Shown here: piece after piece, positions 26,349-35,208 of the stretch
Layout of the letters: every line of letters begins with the position of its first letter
Position numbering within the stretch: position 1 is the first letter of the stretch
NCBI GenBank assembly: GCA_017469355.1
Contig: JAFUGM010000005.1
Location: forward strand, 1-46,743
Origin: Solobacterium sp.
Lineage (GTDB): Bacteria; Bacillota_I; Bacilli_A; Erysipelotrichales; Erysipelotrichaceae
DNA: 46,743 nucleotides
Direction of reading: 5' to 3'
Notes under the pieces: model-generated
Database searches by the model: none
Told to the model about the DNA's origin: nothing
The model's input: only the letters and a program-made list of their open reading frames with translations
Made by a program: the position numbers and the translations under genes

Positions 26349-27432
26349 GATCATTCGAAATGACATAACGAAGGTTAAAGCAGATGCCATTGTTAATACT
26401 GCCAATCCAGAACCAAGATATGCCAGCGGTACGGATGCGGCGATCTATAAGGCGGCTGGGGCAGATGATCTTCTTGATGCACGGAAGAAAATCGGCAGGA
26501 TTGCGCCAGGTGAGGCAGCTGTCACTGCTGCGTTTCAGCTTCCGGCAACCTGTATCATTCATACGGTTGGGCCCGCATGGATCGACGGGAATCATGGAGA
26601 ATATGACATCCTTCGTTCCTGTTACCGTAAATCACTCTTACTGGCAGATCAGCTGGGCTGTAAAAGTATTGCCTTTCCACTTATCGCAACTGGAGTCTAT
26701 GGTTTTCCAAAAGATCAGGCACTGGAGATCGCATTATCTGTGATGCGTGAGCATCTGGAGTCTTCTGATCTGAATGTGATACTGGTTGTCTTTGAGCGTG
26801 ATTCGTATCAGATCGCATCTGGTCTTACAGAACAGATTAAAGAATATATCGATGAGAACTATGTCTTTGAACAAGCTTCAGAGGAATATGGAGAACCGAT
26901 AGAACATCTTTCCGAAACTGGACGCAGGCGAGGGCTATGGGAGCGTAATCATCTCTTTGGCTCAGCGCCCATAAGTTATGCGGCAATGGCTGAGCCTCTG
27001 ACAGAGGAAGAACTCCCTCAACTGGATGGGGAAGATAGTTTCAGCTATGCCGTAACAGAGAAGAAGGCTTCGCTTGAAGATATGGTGAAAAACCTAGGAG
27101 AAAGCTTTCAGGCAAGGCTTCTGCGTATGATTGATGAGCGGGGAATGACTGACCCTGAAGTTTATAAACGTGCAAATTTAGATCGGAAACTGTTCTCAAA
27201 GATTCGTTGTAATCAAGATTACATACCTAAGAAAAAGACGATCATCGCTCTGGCGATTGCGCTTGGATTAAACCTGGATGACACGAAAGACCTTCTGGCC
27301 AGTGCTGGACTGGTACTGACAAATAACAGTAAAGCAGATGTTATCGTCAGCTTCTGCATTGAAAACGGTATTTACGATATATATGAGGTAAATGCATTAC
27401 TGTTCAAATTCCATCAATCAACGATGGGTTGA
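26338..27432 (+). CDS. Macro-domain protein with C-terminal helix-turn-helix
   Basis: 364 aa. Residues 1-175 form a macro domain: FKIIRNDITKVKADAIVNTANP, the ADP-ribose-binding GTDAAIYKAAG, and FPLIATGVYGFPKDQAL. Such domains bind or remove ADP-ribose. After a linker, residues about 255-340 read like an XRE-type helical DNA- or protein-binding domain (DPEVYKRANLDRKLFSKI, IIALAIALGLNLDDTKDLL). GAGGTAAGTAAAC gives a ribosome binding site. It is followed after 78 bases by a vWA protein, and the two probably work together. Role is inference: ADP-ribose signalling or reversal of a modification. Confidence 0.85.
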   Translation: MPFKIIRNDITKVKADAIVNTANPEPRYASGTDAAIYKAAGADDLLDARKKIGRIAPGEAAVTAAFQLPATCIIHTVGPAWIDGNHGEYDILRSCYRKSLLLADQLGCKSIAFPLIATGVYGFPKDQALEIALSVMREHLESSDLNVILVVFERDSYQIASGLTEQIKEYIDENYVFEQASEEYGEPIEHLSETGRRRGLWERNHLFGSAPISYAAMAEPLTEEELPQLDGEDSFSYAVTEKKASLEDMVKNLGESFQARLLRMIDERGMTDPEVYKRANLDRKLFSKIRCNQDYIPKKKTIIALAIALGLNLDDTKDLLASAGLVLTNNSKADVIVSFCIENGIYDIYEVNALLFKFHQSTMG

Positions 27433-27510
27433 TCATTGTCGCTTTACAAGCGACCACTTCAGTTTGCTTAAAAGCCATACTTGAATCATCAAATAAAGGA
27501 GGCTTGCAAA

Positions 27511-28176
27511 ATGAAGAAGAACTTAACAGAATTGGTAATGATCTTAGACAGAAGTGGTTCCATGGGTGGATTAGAAACTGACACCATCGGTGGATACAAC
27601 AGTATGCTGAAAAAGCAGAGTAAAACTGAAGGTGAGGTACTGGTATCTACCGTACTGTTTGATGATTGCAGTGAGGTGCTTTATGACCGTGTTCCTTTAT
27701 CTAAGCTGCCACAGATGACAGAGAAGGAATACTATGTGCGTGGCTGCACCGCCTTACTGGATGCGGTTGGTGGTGCAATTCATCACATTGGTAACGTACA
27801 TAAGTATGCCCGTGAAGAAGACCGTCCAGAGAAGACGATCTTCGTCATCACTACAGATGGACTGGAAAATGCCAGTCGGGAGTATTCTTGCGACCGCGTG
27901 AAACAGATGGTCGAACGGCAGAAGGAGAAGTATGGCTGGGAATTCCTGTTTTTAGGGGCCAATATCGACGCGATCGAAACGGCAGGGCGCTTCGGTATTT
28001 CCGCTGATCGTGCCGCGAATTATAACAGCGACCACGAAGGTACAGCACTGAACTATGAAGTTCTGGCAGATACCGTCTGTGAAATGCGTGCATCTGCAGC
28101 ACCTATCAGTGCAGATTGGAAGAAGCGAATTGATGAGGATTATCAAAAGCGTGGTAAGAAAAGAACCAAGGCATAA
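27511..28176 (+). CDS. von Willebrand factor A domain protein
   Basis: 221 aa from MKKNLTELVMILDRSGSMGG, after AAAGGAGG; the first in-frame ATG-like start further up lacks such a site. The MIDAS metal site is complete: DRSGS at 13-17, Thr in GCTALLDAVGG and Asp in ITTDGLENAS. The domain occupies almost the whole protein. It lacks signal peptide and membrane segment, so it is cytosolic and likely a protein-interaction partner of the upstream macro-domain protein. Confidence 0.85.
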   Translation: MKKNLTELVMILDRSGSMGGLETDTIGGYNSMLKKQSKTEGEVLVSTVLFDDCSEVLYDRVPLSKLPQMTEKEYYVRGCTALLDAVGGAIHHIGNVHKYAREEDRPEKTIFVITTDGLENASREYSCDRVKQMVERQKEKYGWEFLFLGANIDAIETAGRFGISADRAANYNSDHEGTALNYEVLADTVCEMRASAAPISADWKKRIDEDYQKRGKKRTKA

Positions 28177-28309
28177 ATATATTTGGGTCAGAAAAGAGAA
28201 CTCATAACGAATTCAAAAAGCCAATCGTGAATCCAATATTGAGTAAGAAACTGACGAAACGATCAATGCTAGCAGACAAACTGACAGGATGATCTTGAGT
28301 TTTACAGCG

Positions 28310-28351
28310 AATATGCCGTAAAGCGCTTAGTTATGCGCTTATCGGCGTATT
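28310..28351. other. Long imperfect hairpin downstream of vWA gene
   Basis: Arms 28310-28326 and 28335-28351 pair over 17 positions with one G-T and a 2-base internal mismatch (ATATGCCG...AAGCGC with GCGCTT...CGGCGTAT). No T-run follows. It could be a transcript end that needs a factor, an RNA stabiliser or a recombination site. Confidence 0.55.
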
Positions 28352-28394
28352 GCCTGTCTAGCGCACCAAATACTTTATTATCAAAAAATAAAAT

Positions 28395-28467
28395 AAGTGG
28401 CATTTTCCTCCTATAAAATTCAAAAAAAGTGGCATTTTTCCTTCTAAAAAAGTTAAAATAGTGGCAT
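28395..28467 (+). repeat. Three GTGGCAT elements at 32-base spacing
   Basis: AAGTGGCAT at 28395, AAGTGGCAT at 28427 and TAGTGGCAT at 28459 are spaced exactly 32 bases, each of the first two followed by a T/C run and an A-rich stretch (TATAAAATTCAAAAA and CTAAAAAAGTTAAAA). The third ends 11 bases before the DUF4143 start. The spacing is near three helical turns, so a regulator could bind all three on one face. TAAAAT within the second unit could be the -10. Confidence 0.7.
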
Positions 28468-28478
28468 ACAGGTGCAAT

Positions 28479-29828
28479 ATGAAACGAAAAATCTATGATG
28501 ACTTACTGAGATGGAAATCTTCCAAAAAGAAAAAGTGTCTGTTTATTCAAGGTGCCAGGCAGGTAGGAAAAACTTATATCATTGATGAATTTGCGGCTGA
28601 AAACTATCCTGCCAATAAGATCATCAAAATGGATTTTATTATCCAAAAAGATATGAATCGTTTTTTTGAAGGGGACTTATCACCGGCTGCGGTAATGCGC
28701 AGGGTGTCCGGTGATATTCGCTTTCGCAATATTGATTTCAAAGATGATCCTGATAACCCTTACTTCATTTTTCTGGATGAATGCCAGGAATGTGAAAACG
28801 CCATTATTGCCTTGAAAGCTTTTTCCATGCAGAGCGAGTTATATCACGTGATTGCCAGCGGCTCACTTCTCGGGGTTGCCTTGAAACGGGAATTCTCCGG
28901 ATCTTATCCGGTTGGTTATGTTCAGCATCTTTCCATGTATCCCATGAATTTTGAAGAATTCCTATGGGCGTTTGGATATAACGATCGTTTCATTGAACAG
29001 TTACTTCAATCTGATTCCGTGACTGACTCTACACATGAGGTATTAGCCGATCTGTTTAGGAAATACATTGTGATTGGAGGTATGCCAGAAGCTGTCGAAA
29101 CCTTTATCGATACGCAGAACTATGATGCTGTGTATACCGTACAAAGTGATCTTAGAACTGGTTATATTCAGGATATCCGCAAGTATGGGGAATCAGAAAC
29201 GATGAAGATTAAGATTCAGAGATGTTTTGAATCAATTCCTGCGCATTTAAAGGAACAGAATAAGAGATTTATGTATAAGCGTGTTGAGAAAAACGGGAGA
29301 TCAAGAATGTTCGATCATGCGCTCGACTGGCTGTATGATGCAGGATTGGTGATTTATTGCGATAATCTCAAGACATTGAAACAGCCATTATCTTCTTATA
29401 CGGAAGAAGATAGTTTTAAACTGTTTCTTTTGGATCCAGGTGTTCTTATGAGCATGTTTCCACCGGAAAAGCGATATCACGTTTTAAGCGGAAGTGAGGA
29501 TATTGATATCGGTGGAATTTATGAAAATGCTGTTGCGTGTATTCTTGCGACTGCCAAAAAGAACAATAAACTCGCTTATATGAATATGGAACAACAGCTC
29601 GATCTCGACTTTGTAATGGAGTCGAATGACGTCATAACGATTCTGGAAGTAAAATCCGGAGATAGCCTGAAATCGTCTTCGTTAAAGAAGTTTCTGAAGA
29701 TGAATCCGGACTTTGACGGGAAAGTAATTAAGCTCTCAAACAAACTCGCCAGTGATGAAGCAGTCGTGAAAAACAAAACGTTCTATCGGTTTGCGCTGGA
29801 GCTTCAACATACAACCAGTGTGTATTGA
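28479..29828 (+). CDS. AAA ATPase with DUF4143 domain (second copy)
   Basis: 449 aa from MKRKIYDDLLRWK, preceded by AGGTG. Walker A QGARQVGKTYII, Walker B FIFLDECQECEN, sensor-like IASGSLLGVAL, the family block YPMNFEEFLWAFG, and a C-terminal nuclease-like strand LDFVMESNDVITILEVKSG (Asp, then ExK) that is more complete than in the copy at 8760. It is the last gene of the accessory region. Sequence similarity to the first copy is only by family, so it is not a recent duplication. Confidence 0.86.
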   Translation: MKRKIYDDLLRWKSSKKKKCLFIQGARQVGKTYIIDEFAAENYPANKIIKMDFIIQKDMNRFFEGDLSPAAVMRRVSGDIRFRNIDFKDDPDNPYFIFLDECQECENAIIALKAFSMQSELYHVIASGSLLGVALKREFSGSYPVGYVQHLSMYPMNFEEFLWAFGYNDRFIEQLLQSDSVTDSTHEVLADLFRKYIVIGGMPEAVETFIDTQNYDAVYTVQSDLRTGYIQDIRKYGESETMKIKIQRCFESIPAHLKEQNKRFMYKRVEKNGRSRMFDHALDWLYDAGLVIYCDNLKTLKQPLSSYTEEDSFKLFLLDPGVLMSMFPPEKRYHVLSGSEDIDIGGIYENAVACILATAKKNNKLAYMNMEQQLDLDFVMESNDVITILEVKSGDSLKSSSLKKFLKMNPDFDGKVIKLSNKLASDEAVVKNKTFYRFALELQHTTSVY

Positions 29829-29943
29829 TAACTTGAAGTGGTGTCACATTCGGAGAGGGTAGAAACTGTAATCAGAACTTCATGTGCTTTTCATGGGTAA
29901 ACGTGTCGACCCTGTTTCCTTCGTTTCTGATACTGAATTTGCG

Positions 29944-29949
29944 TATAAT
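29944..29949 (+). promoter_or_regulatory. -10 box of GtrA gene
   Basis: TATAAT preceded by TTTGCG; transcription would begin near 29956 and the message carries AGGTGA 4 bases before the ATG. No strong -35. Confidence 0.45.
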
Positions 29950-29969
29950 AGCAGGGAACAGGTGAATCT

Positions 29970-30392
29970 ATGTGGAATAAACTGAAAGAAAAGTTTCTGA
30001 ATAAAAAGTTTCTTACCTTCGGAGTGATTGGAGGGTTTAATACCGTCTTTGCTTTACTCGTTAACCGCGTCTGTATCAAACTTGGCATTGAAGTTGGCAT
30101 CGCATCCATCATCGCGGATATCATTGCGATGATTCCTTCCTATATTCTGAATATGAAGTTTACCTATCATGAAGAGATGTCATGGAAGAGTTTTGTGACG
30201 TTCCCGTTAAGTTATGTTCCAGGATGGATTATTTCCTTTCTGATTGTAGAGGTGCTTCATCGTGGACTTGGCGTACCGAACCAGTACGCAAAACTGGTTT
30301 CCGTACCGATCTATATCCCGGTGAATTTCCTCTGTATGAGTTTTATTGTTGGACGCTTTTCAAAGAAGAAACAGGAAACACTGAAGGCTTGA
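29970..30392 (+). CDS. GtrA-like small membrane protein
   Basis: 140 aa, four predicted helices, no signal peptide. FGVIGGFNTVFALLVNRVCI and SYILNMKFTYHEE are the GtrA signature. The family moves or presents undecaprenyl-linked sugars for surface polymer glycosylation. It starts the surface-polysaccharide cluster. A terminator follows, so it may be transcribed alone, though no glycosyltransferase partner gene lies next to it. Confidence 0.88.
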   Translation: MWNKLKEKFLNKKFLTFGVIGGFNTVFALLVNRVCIKLGIEVGIASIIADIIAMIPSYILNMKFTYHEEMSWKSFVTFPLSYVPGWIISFLIVEVLHRGLGVPNQYAKLVSVPIYIPVNFLCMSFIVGRFSKKKQETLKA

Positions 30393-30407
30393 TAAGCATG
30401 GGTTTCC

Positions 30408-30430
30408 AGTAGGAGCTGTCCTGCTTTTTC
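30408..30430 (+). terminator. Terminator after GtrA gene
   Basis: AGTAGGA pairs with TCCTGCT (7 pairs, one G-T) around GCTG, followed by TTTT. Confidence 0.65.
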
Positions 30431-30445
30431 TGATAACATAATCTC

Positions 30446-31834
30446 ATGAGTTATATTTCTCTTAACTTCTATCTTCTGACAGCACTTCTTGTGTTGCTCT
30501 ATTATGTGTTTCCCTTATCGAAGCGCTGGCTCGTACTGCTTGTCGGCAGCGCTGCGTTTTTCTTTTTTGCGGATCGCCAGGGTATCCCCGCATTATGCTG
30601 GATGATTGTCTCTGCCTTCCTGTTTGGTAAAGCGATACGTAATTCAAAACGCCTGTTACTTCCGGGAATCATTGTTTCGGTGCTTCCGTTCTGGATTCAT
30701 CTTGTAGGAGATACGCTAGGAAGGGAAGTGCCTTCCTTCTTTCTTCCCCTTGGGCTTTCCTATCTTTCGCTTCAGGCGATTGGATATCTTGTGGATGTTT
30801 CAAAGGGGAAGTGTGAGCCTGCAGGCAATGTTTTAAAGTTTGCGTTATTCCTGTCCTTTTTCCCACAGGTAGTACAGGGGCCAATCCCAAGATATGGGAA
30901 GCTTGCGCCGCAGTTAGTTAAAGGGCATAAGGCAGATGAAGAAAACTTCCAGAAGGGATTTGTACGTATTCTACTGGGCCTTGCATTAAAGTTTCTGATC
31001 GCAGATCGGGCAGGGATTCCTGCTAATACATTCTACGCGGAAGCAGGGGTATATACCGGCATCTATGCCTGGCTTGGCATGGTGATGTTCATGGTGCAGC
31101 TCTATGCGGACTTCCTTGGCTGTGTATTGTTATCCATCGGTACAGCACGTTTATTTGGCATTGAGCTGCAGAATAACTTCAACCATCCCTACAGTTCCCG
31201 CTCTACGGCGGAGATCTGGACCCGTTGGCATATCAGCCTTTCTCTCTGGTTACGGGATTATATCTACTTCCCATTAGGGGGTTCTCGAAAAGGAACATTC
31301 CGTAAGTATCTGAATCTTACAGCTGTATTTGTTGTATCGGCGATCTGGCATGGGGTGAGTCTTACATATCTTGCCTGGGGGTTATTAACCGCAGGGTATC
31401 AGATTATTGGTGAATTAACCTTCTCCTTCCGGGAGAAGCTGTATCAGTTCTGCCATATTCCGGATGGTATAAAAAGCAGGATTCGTCAGGCAGTGACCGC
31501 CCTGTTATTTGTATTAAGTTCTCTGTTATTCCGTTCCTATGGCTTTCGGGCTCTGCTAACGAATATGAGAAGTCTTATGCAGGGAAGTATGAGACCTGAA
31601 GAAACTGGATGCCTAGGCTTAACGGCAGCGGAGTGGGTATTGCTTGGAATAGCGGTAGTATGTTTTGGCCTTTTCCAGCATTTCTCCAATAAAAAGAATC
31701 TTGAAATCCCGTTTTTTGAAAAACCATGGGGCTTCCGCTATGCGGTATACCTCTGTTTGATGGTGGCGATTCTGATTTTTGGAACCTATGGGTTTGGCTT
31801 TGACGCCGGGGCGTTTATTTACGGAGGGTTCTGA
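30446..31834 (+). CDS. MBOAT family O-acyltransferase
   Basis: 462 aa with about ten membrane helices. LRDYIYFPLGGSRKG and IWHGVSLTYLAWG are the hallmark blocks of the AlgI/DltB-type MBOAT family, with His302 as catalytic residue. It should move acyl groups across the membrane to an extracellular polymer in partnership with the SGNH protein whose ATG overlaps its TGA. No Shine-Dalgarno sequence is visible before its ATG. Confidence 0.92.
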   Translation: MSYISLNFYLLTALLVLLYYVFPLSKRWLVLLVGSAAFFFFADRQGIPALCWMIVSAFLFGKAIRNSKRLLLPGIIVSVLPFWIHLVGDTLGREVPSFFLPLGLSYLSLQAIGYLVDVSKGKCEPAGNVLKFALFLSFFPQVVQGPIPRYGKLAPQLVKGHKADEENFQKGFVRILLGLALKFLIADRAGIPANTFYAEAGVYTGIYAWLGMVMFMVQLYADFLGCVLLSIGTARLFGIELQNNFNHPYSSRSTAEIWTRWHISLSLWLRDYIYFPLGGSRKGTFRKYLNLTAVFVVSAIWHGVSLTYLAWGLLTAGYQIIGELTFSFREKLYQFCHIPDGIKSRIRQAVTALLFVLSSLLFRSYGFRALLTNMRSLMQGSMRPEETGCLGLTAAEWVLLGIAVVCFGLFQHFSNKKNLEIPFFEKPWGFRYAVYLCLMVAILIFGTYGFGFDAGAFIYGGF

Positions 31835-33243
31835 TGAAACAGAAGAAACATGTCTTATCCCATTCCGTGGTATTGCTGGTGACACTGATCGTTGCGTCAG
31901 TGCTTTTCGGTGAGCTGTTCCGCCCCAAGTTCAATAATGATAACTACTGGCCGCTCGATGTGACGTATGAGAGCTTCTACGAGATGGAAGAGAATACAGT
32001 CGATGTACTTTTCCTTGGCAGTTCGCATGCGATCTCTGCCTTTTCTCCGCAGGAACTCTATGATGAAACCGGAATCCGAAGCTTTAATCTTTCTTCGGAG
32101 GAACAGAGCCTGTTAGTCAGCTACTACTGGCTGAGGGAAGCCCTCCGCTTCCAGAAACCTAAAGCAGTGGTACTGGATACGGTGGTCTGTTTCCCATATA
32201 CCGATACCCCATATAACTGTACGGAGCCTTCGATCCGTAAGGCACTGGAGCCAATGAAATGGTCTTCCGTCAAATGGGAGGCGATCTCTGCTATTTCTTC
32301 CTTAGACCCAAAGGAAACCTTTGCCAGTTATCTGTTTCCTATTATTCGCTATCACGCAAGATGGAATGATCTTACTTATGGAGATATTCATTTCTGGCCG
32401 CCTCAGAATACCAGCCTGAAAGGTTATGCGGTGCTTTCTGAAGACTATGGGAAGGAGGACTATGTGCCGTTAACCGAAGAACCTGCGGTACCCGCTGGTA
32501 CGCATCCATTAATGATGGAATATCTCGATCGCATTGTCTCGCTATGTAAGGAAGAGGGGATAGAACTGATTCTCGTTAGTACGCCATATATGGAAGCGAC
32601 CGGTGAAACCCATCAGGCTATGGCAGACTATGCGTCTAAGAATGCGTTAACCTATATCGACTTTAATCTGGAAGATGTGATTCAGGAAATGGATTTTGTG
32701 TTCCGTGATGATATGGCAGATGCCGGGCACGCGAATACCTCTGGGGCAGTGAAGCTGACAGATTATATTGGTGCGGTATGTGTTGAACACGGAATTCCTT
32801 CCAAAGCGGATGAGCAGTATGAACGGAGCCGGGCTTATGTTAACCGGCAGATAAAAAATGCCAATCTCTATCGGATTGACAATATGAAGGAGCTGATGGG
32901 TTCCATCAATTATGATCAGTATCTGATCTTTGTGAATGGCTCGGATTCCAGTAGTTTCTCCTCCCTTGAAATCGAACTAGAAGAGGCGTGGGACAGCCCG
33001 GTTGGCCTCATTATGGAAGATGGCATTGTGACAGACATTTCCGATCAGAAGATTCAGGGCTATCGCTTCTTCGATAATATTTCCTACAAGATCCTTCCAG
33101 GAGATAAGAGTTCTTCAATTACGATCAATGGTGTTACTTATACCAGAAATACCGAAGGTGTTCAGATCATTCTTCTGGATCGGGAGAAGGGATATGTGAT
33201 TGATCACTCCTGTTATGACCGGAATGGGCAGCGGGTTCAATGA
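31834..33243 (+). CDS. SGNH/GDSL-like protein, partner of MBOAT (DltD/AlgJ type)
   Basis: 469 aa. An N-terminal membrane segment (about 8-28) anchors it outside the cell. VDVLFLGSSHAISAFSPQEL holds the presumed nucleophile serine, and DAGHANTSGAVKLTDYI the Asp/His pair. Residues 330-469 form an extra C-terminal domain. ATG overlaps the MBOAT stop (TGATG). Together they should transfer acyl groups, probably acetyl, to a wall polysaccharide. The stop codon overlaps the convergent PHP gene. Confidence 0.88.
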   Translation: MKQKKHVLSHSVVLLVTLIVASVLFGELFRPKFNNDNYWPLDVTYESFYEMEENTVDVLFLGSSHAISAFSPQELYDETGIRSFNLSSEEQSLLVSYYWLREALRFQKPKAVVLDTVVCFPYTDTPYNCTEPSIRKALEPMKWSSVKWEAISAISSLDPKETFASYLFPIIRYHARWNDLTYGDIHFWPPQNTSLKGYAVLSEDYGKEDYVPLTEEPAVPAGTHPLMMEYLDRIVSLCKEEGIELILVSTPYMEATGETHQAMADYASKNALTYIDFNLEDVIQEMDFVFRDDMADAGHANTSGAVKLTDYIGAVCVEHGIPSKADEQYERSRAYVNRQIKNANLYRIDNMKELMGSINYDQYLIFVNGSDSSSFSSLEIELEEAWDSPVGLIMEDGIVTDISDQKIQGYRFFDNISYKILPGDKSSSITINGVTYTRNTEGVQIILLDREKGYVIDHSCYDRNGQRVQ

Positions 33244-34055
33244 ATCTCATTGATATCTACGGGGAGAAATTCCCCGTTTTTTAATACCATGACCTCATGG
33301 AATCCGATATCCTTACATAACTGAATGGTTTCTGTAAATGCACAATCTAAGTAGGCACGGTTATGACAATCGCTGTTAATCATGATGGAGGCACCCAGTT
33401 CCTTTAACATCGTTAAGATGATTTGGTGTGGATAGGGGCTGGTGCGATATCCCCGGGCAATGGCACCGGTATTGACTTCATAGATCTTTGAGGATCCAAG
33501 GCTATGAATACACTCGCTGACCTGGTTCAGGTAACGAGGATCGTCAAAGGAGAAGTAAGACTCCTGTTCATTGAATTTCGACACAAGATCGAGATGCCCA
33601 ATGATATCTACTTCCGCATAATCCTTCATCCTTGCGACATTGCGGTAATAGTCTTCTGTAAGCGCAAAGATGTCATTGTGGTAGCCTTCCTTAAGAAGTC
33701 GCTGGAACTTTTCTTCATCCCAGTCAATGGGGACTGGTGTTCCTTTATTTGGAAGAAAATGCACACTTCCAATCACAAAGTCATAGGGTGCCTTAGAGGG
33801 AATGCGGCAGGTCATATCTTCTTCGATGCCAAGATAGATCGTGATCGCATTCCTGTATTTTTCCTTGAGTTCCTGAATGGTCTGAATATAGGAGACAGTC
33901 GCTTCTAATGACATACATTCCGCATCATAGGGGCTGTAGCCATGACCAGAAAACCCAAGGATATCAAATCCTTTTTCAATGGCAGTCAGAACCATGTCTT
34001 CCGGATGGTCTTTGCCATCACAGAAGGTGCTGTGCGTATGCATATTAACTCTCAT
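33237..34055 (-). CDS. PHP-domain phosphatase (histidinol-phosphatase HisJ-like)
   Basis: 272 aa from MRVNMHTHSTFCDGKD, which follows GGAGGG 5 bases upstream on its strand. The HxH pair (His6, His8), GFSGHGYSPY, EEDMTCRIP, GHLDLVSKF and EVNTGAIARG give the metal-binding set of PHP hydrolases of the HisK/HisJ group. There are no other his genes nearby, so it may be a general phosphoesterase rather than the histidine enzyme. Its start overlaps the end of the methyltransferase-like gene by 11 bases, so the two are one operon. Confidence 0.85.
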   Translation of the reverse strand: MRVNMHTHSTFCDGKDHPEDMVLTAIEKGFDILGFSGHGYSPYDAECMSLEATVSYIQTIQELKEKYRNAITIYLGIEEDMTCRIPSKAPYDFVIGSVHFLPNKGTPVPIDWDEEKFQRLLKEGYHNDIFALTEDYYRNVARMKDYAEVDIIGHLDLVSKFNEQESYFSFDDPRYLNQVSECIHSLGSSKIYEVNTGAIARGYRTSPYPHQIILTMLKELGASIMINSDCHNRAYLDCAFTETIQLCKDIGFHEVMVLKNGEFLPVDINEIH

Positions 34056-35064
34056 AAATCCCTCCAAGAAGATTACGCAGAACTCGCCGGTCATAAAGCA
34101 GATCTTTACAGTCTTCTGGGGTAGAAAGGACCTTATCATAGCCCTGTAGCCAGGTTCTTGTGCGATCCATCAGTTCTTCATAGTCTTCGGTAACTTCACG
34201 ATGTGTATGATAATATTCTTCCTCCAGGCAGAGGAAGATCAGTGTTCGAAGGGAAACCATACAGCTCTCTTCAATCCAGAATTGCGTCGATTCATAGGGT
34301 GGAACATACTGTTGTAATAACTGAGCGATGGAAAACAGTCCATCACTTTCATTCTGCCAGATATCCGCATAAATAGAGTCATAGCCAGAAAGGAAGGATT
34401 CGTTCCAATAGTCATAGGCATCGCCTTCAATAATGGTTAATCGCTGATCAGGAAATAATGGATAGATGAGTTCGTTAAACACACGGATGACTTCCGGATC
34501 TGCTTCGACAACCGTCACCGAGTTCACCCTGGGATTGCGTAATGCCATAAACGCGAAGTACCCAAGTCCTAATCCAAAGGTTACTACATTCCCATAGACG
34601 TTTTCCGCAATCGGGTCATTGGTTGCGGATTCCGATGGCGCATCCAACATCCATTCCACGCCATCCCGGTTTAAGATCAGGCACTCTGCGTCCTGATCCA
34701 GTGCCAGTAATTTCATCCAGTCAAGCAGCTCCCGATTCGGATCTCTTTGAACTGCATCAGAATTGAATAAGCGATGGGAGAGAAACGTTTCCTTGGCAAA
34801 GGAATCTGGATAGGTATTCCTCAGTTTGTTGGTAATGGTGCTGTGATAGGGGGAGGTTTCCCAGTCCTTTACGGAAAGAAACAGGGAAGGAGAAGGGGAA
34901 TGATCAAATTCCCGTGCGCCGGCATCCCGTAACTCCTGTTTTAACCGTGCTTCATTTGCGGTTGTGACCTTGCGGTCAAGGAAGTCATTGAGACGGGTAT
35001 CACTGAGGTTATCCCGACAACGGGCCAGGAATTCCTGAATCGCTTTTGTATGTTCGAGTTTCAT
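34045..35064 (-). CDS. Methyltransferase-fold protein
   Basis: 339 aa. The central part NVVTFGLGLGYFAFMAL followed by VTVVEADPEVIRVF is a Rossmann-type SAM-binding region (glycine-rich loop plus acidic Glu/Asp after a strand), as in spermidine synthase-like and class I methyltransferases. The N-terminal 140 residues are helical and of unknown role. No catalytic motif points to a substrate. First gene of a two-gene minus-strand unit with the PHP phosphatase. The ATG is preceded by TTAAGCC, with no Shine-Dalgarno, and by TAAGAT 7 bases before. Confidence 0.8.
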   Translation of the reverse strand: MKLEHTKAIQEFLARCRDNLSDTRLNDFLDRKVTTANEARLKQELRDAGAREFDHSPSPSLFLSVKDWETSPYHSTITNKLRNTYPDSFAKETFLSHRLFNSDAVQRDPNRELLDWMKLLALDQDAECLILNRDGVEWMLDAPSESATNDPIAENVYGNVVTFGLGLGYFAFMALRNPRVNSVTVVEADPEVIRVFNELIYPLFPDQRLTIIEGDAYDYWNESFLSGYDSIYADIWQNESDGLFSIAQLLQQYVPPYESTQFWIEESCMVSLRTLIFLCLEEEYYHTHREVTEDYEELMDRTRTWLQGYDKVLSTPEDCKDLLYDRRVLRNLLGGIYES

Positions 35065-35071
35065 GGCTTAA

Positions 35072-35077
35072 ATCTTA
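35072..35077 (-). promoter_or_regulatory. Extended -10 promoter of methyltransferase-like gene
   Basis: TGATAAGAT on the minus strand is an extended -10 (TG, one base, TAAGAT), ending 7 bases before the ATG at 35064. No clear -35. The mRNA would be leaderless. Confidence 0.45.
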
Positions 35078-35208
35078 TCATGGATCACTGCAGGGAGTTG
35101 TCTGGAAGATAGTTTTAGCTTTCGGTATGTCCCACAAACGTTTTCAGAAGTGCTTATTTTTATCTTTCCGGTTTTCAATGCAAATTTTTGAAGAGTACGA
35201 ATTATCTT

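Noticed and set aside
28395-28467. CRISPR-like repeat at 32-base period
   Set aside because: Core is only 9 bases and intervening sequence is related A/T-rich DNA, not spacers; position fits an operator.
33237-34055. Histidine biosynthesis operon
   Set aside because: No other his genes in the window; the PHP enzyme is paired with a methyltransferase-fold protein instead.
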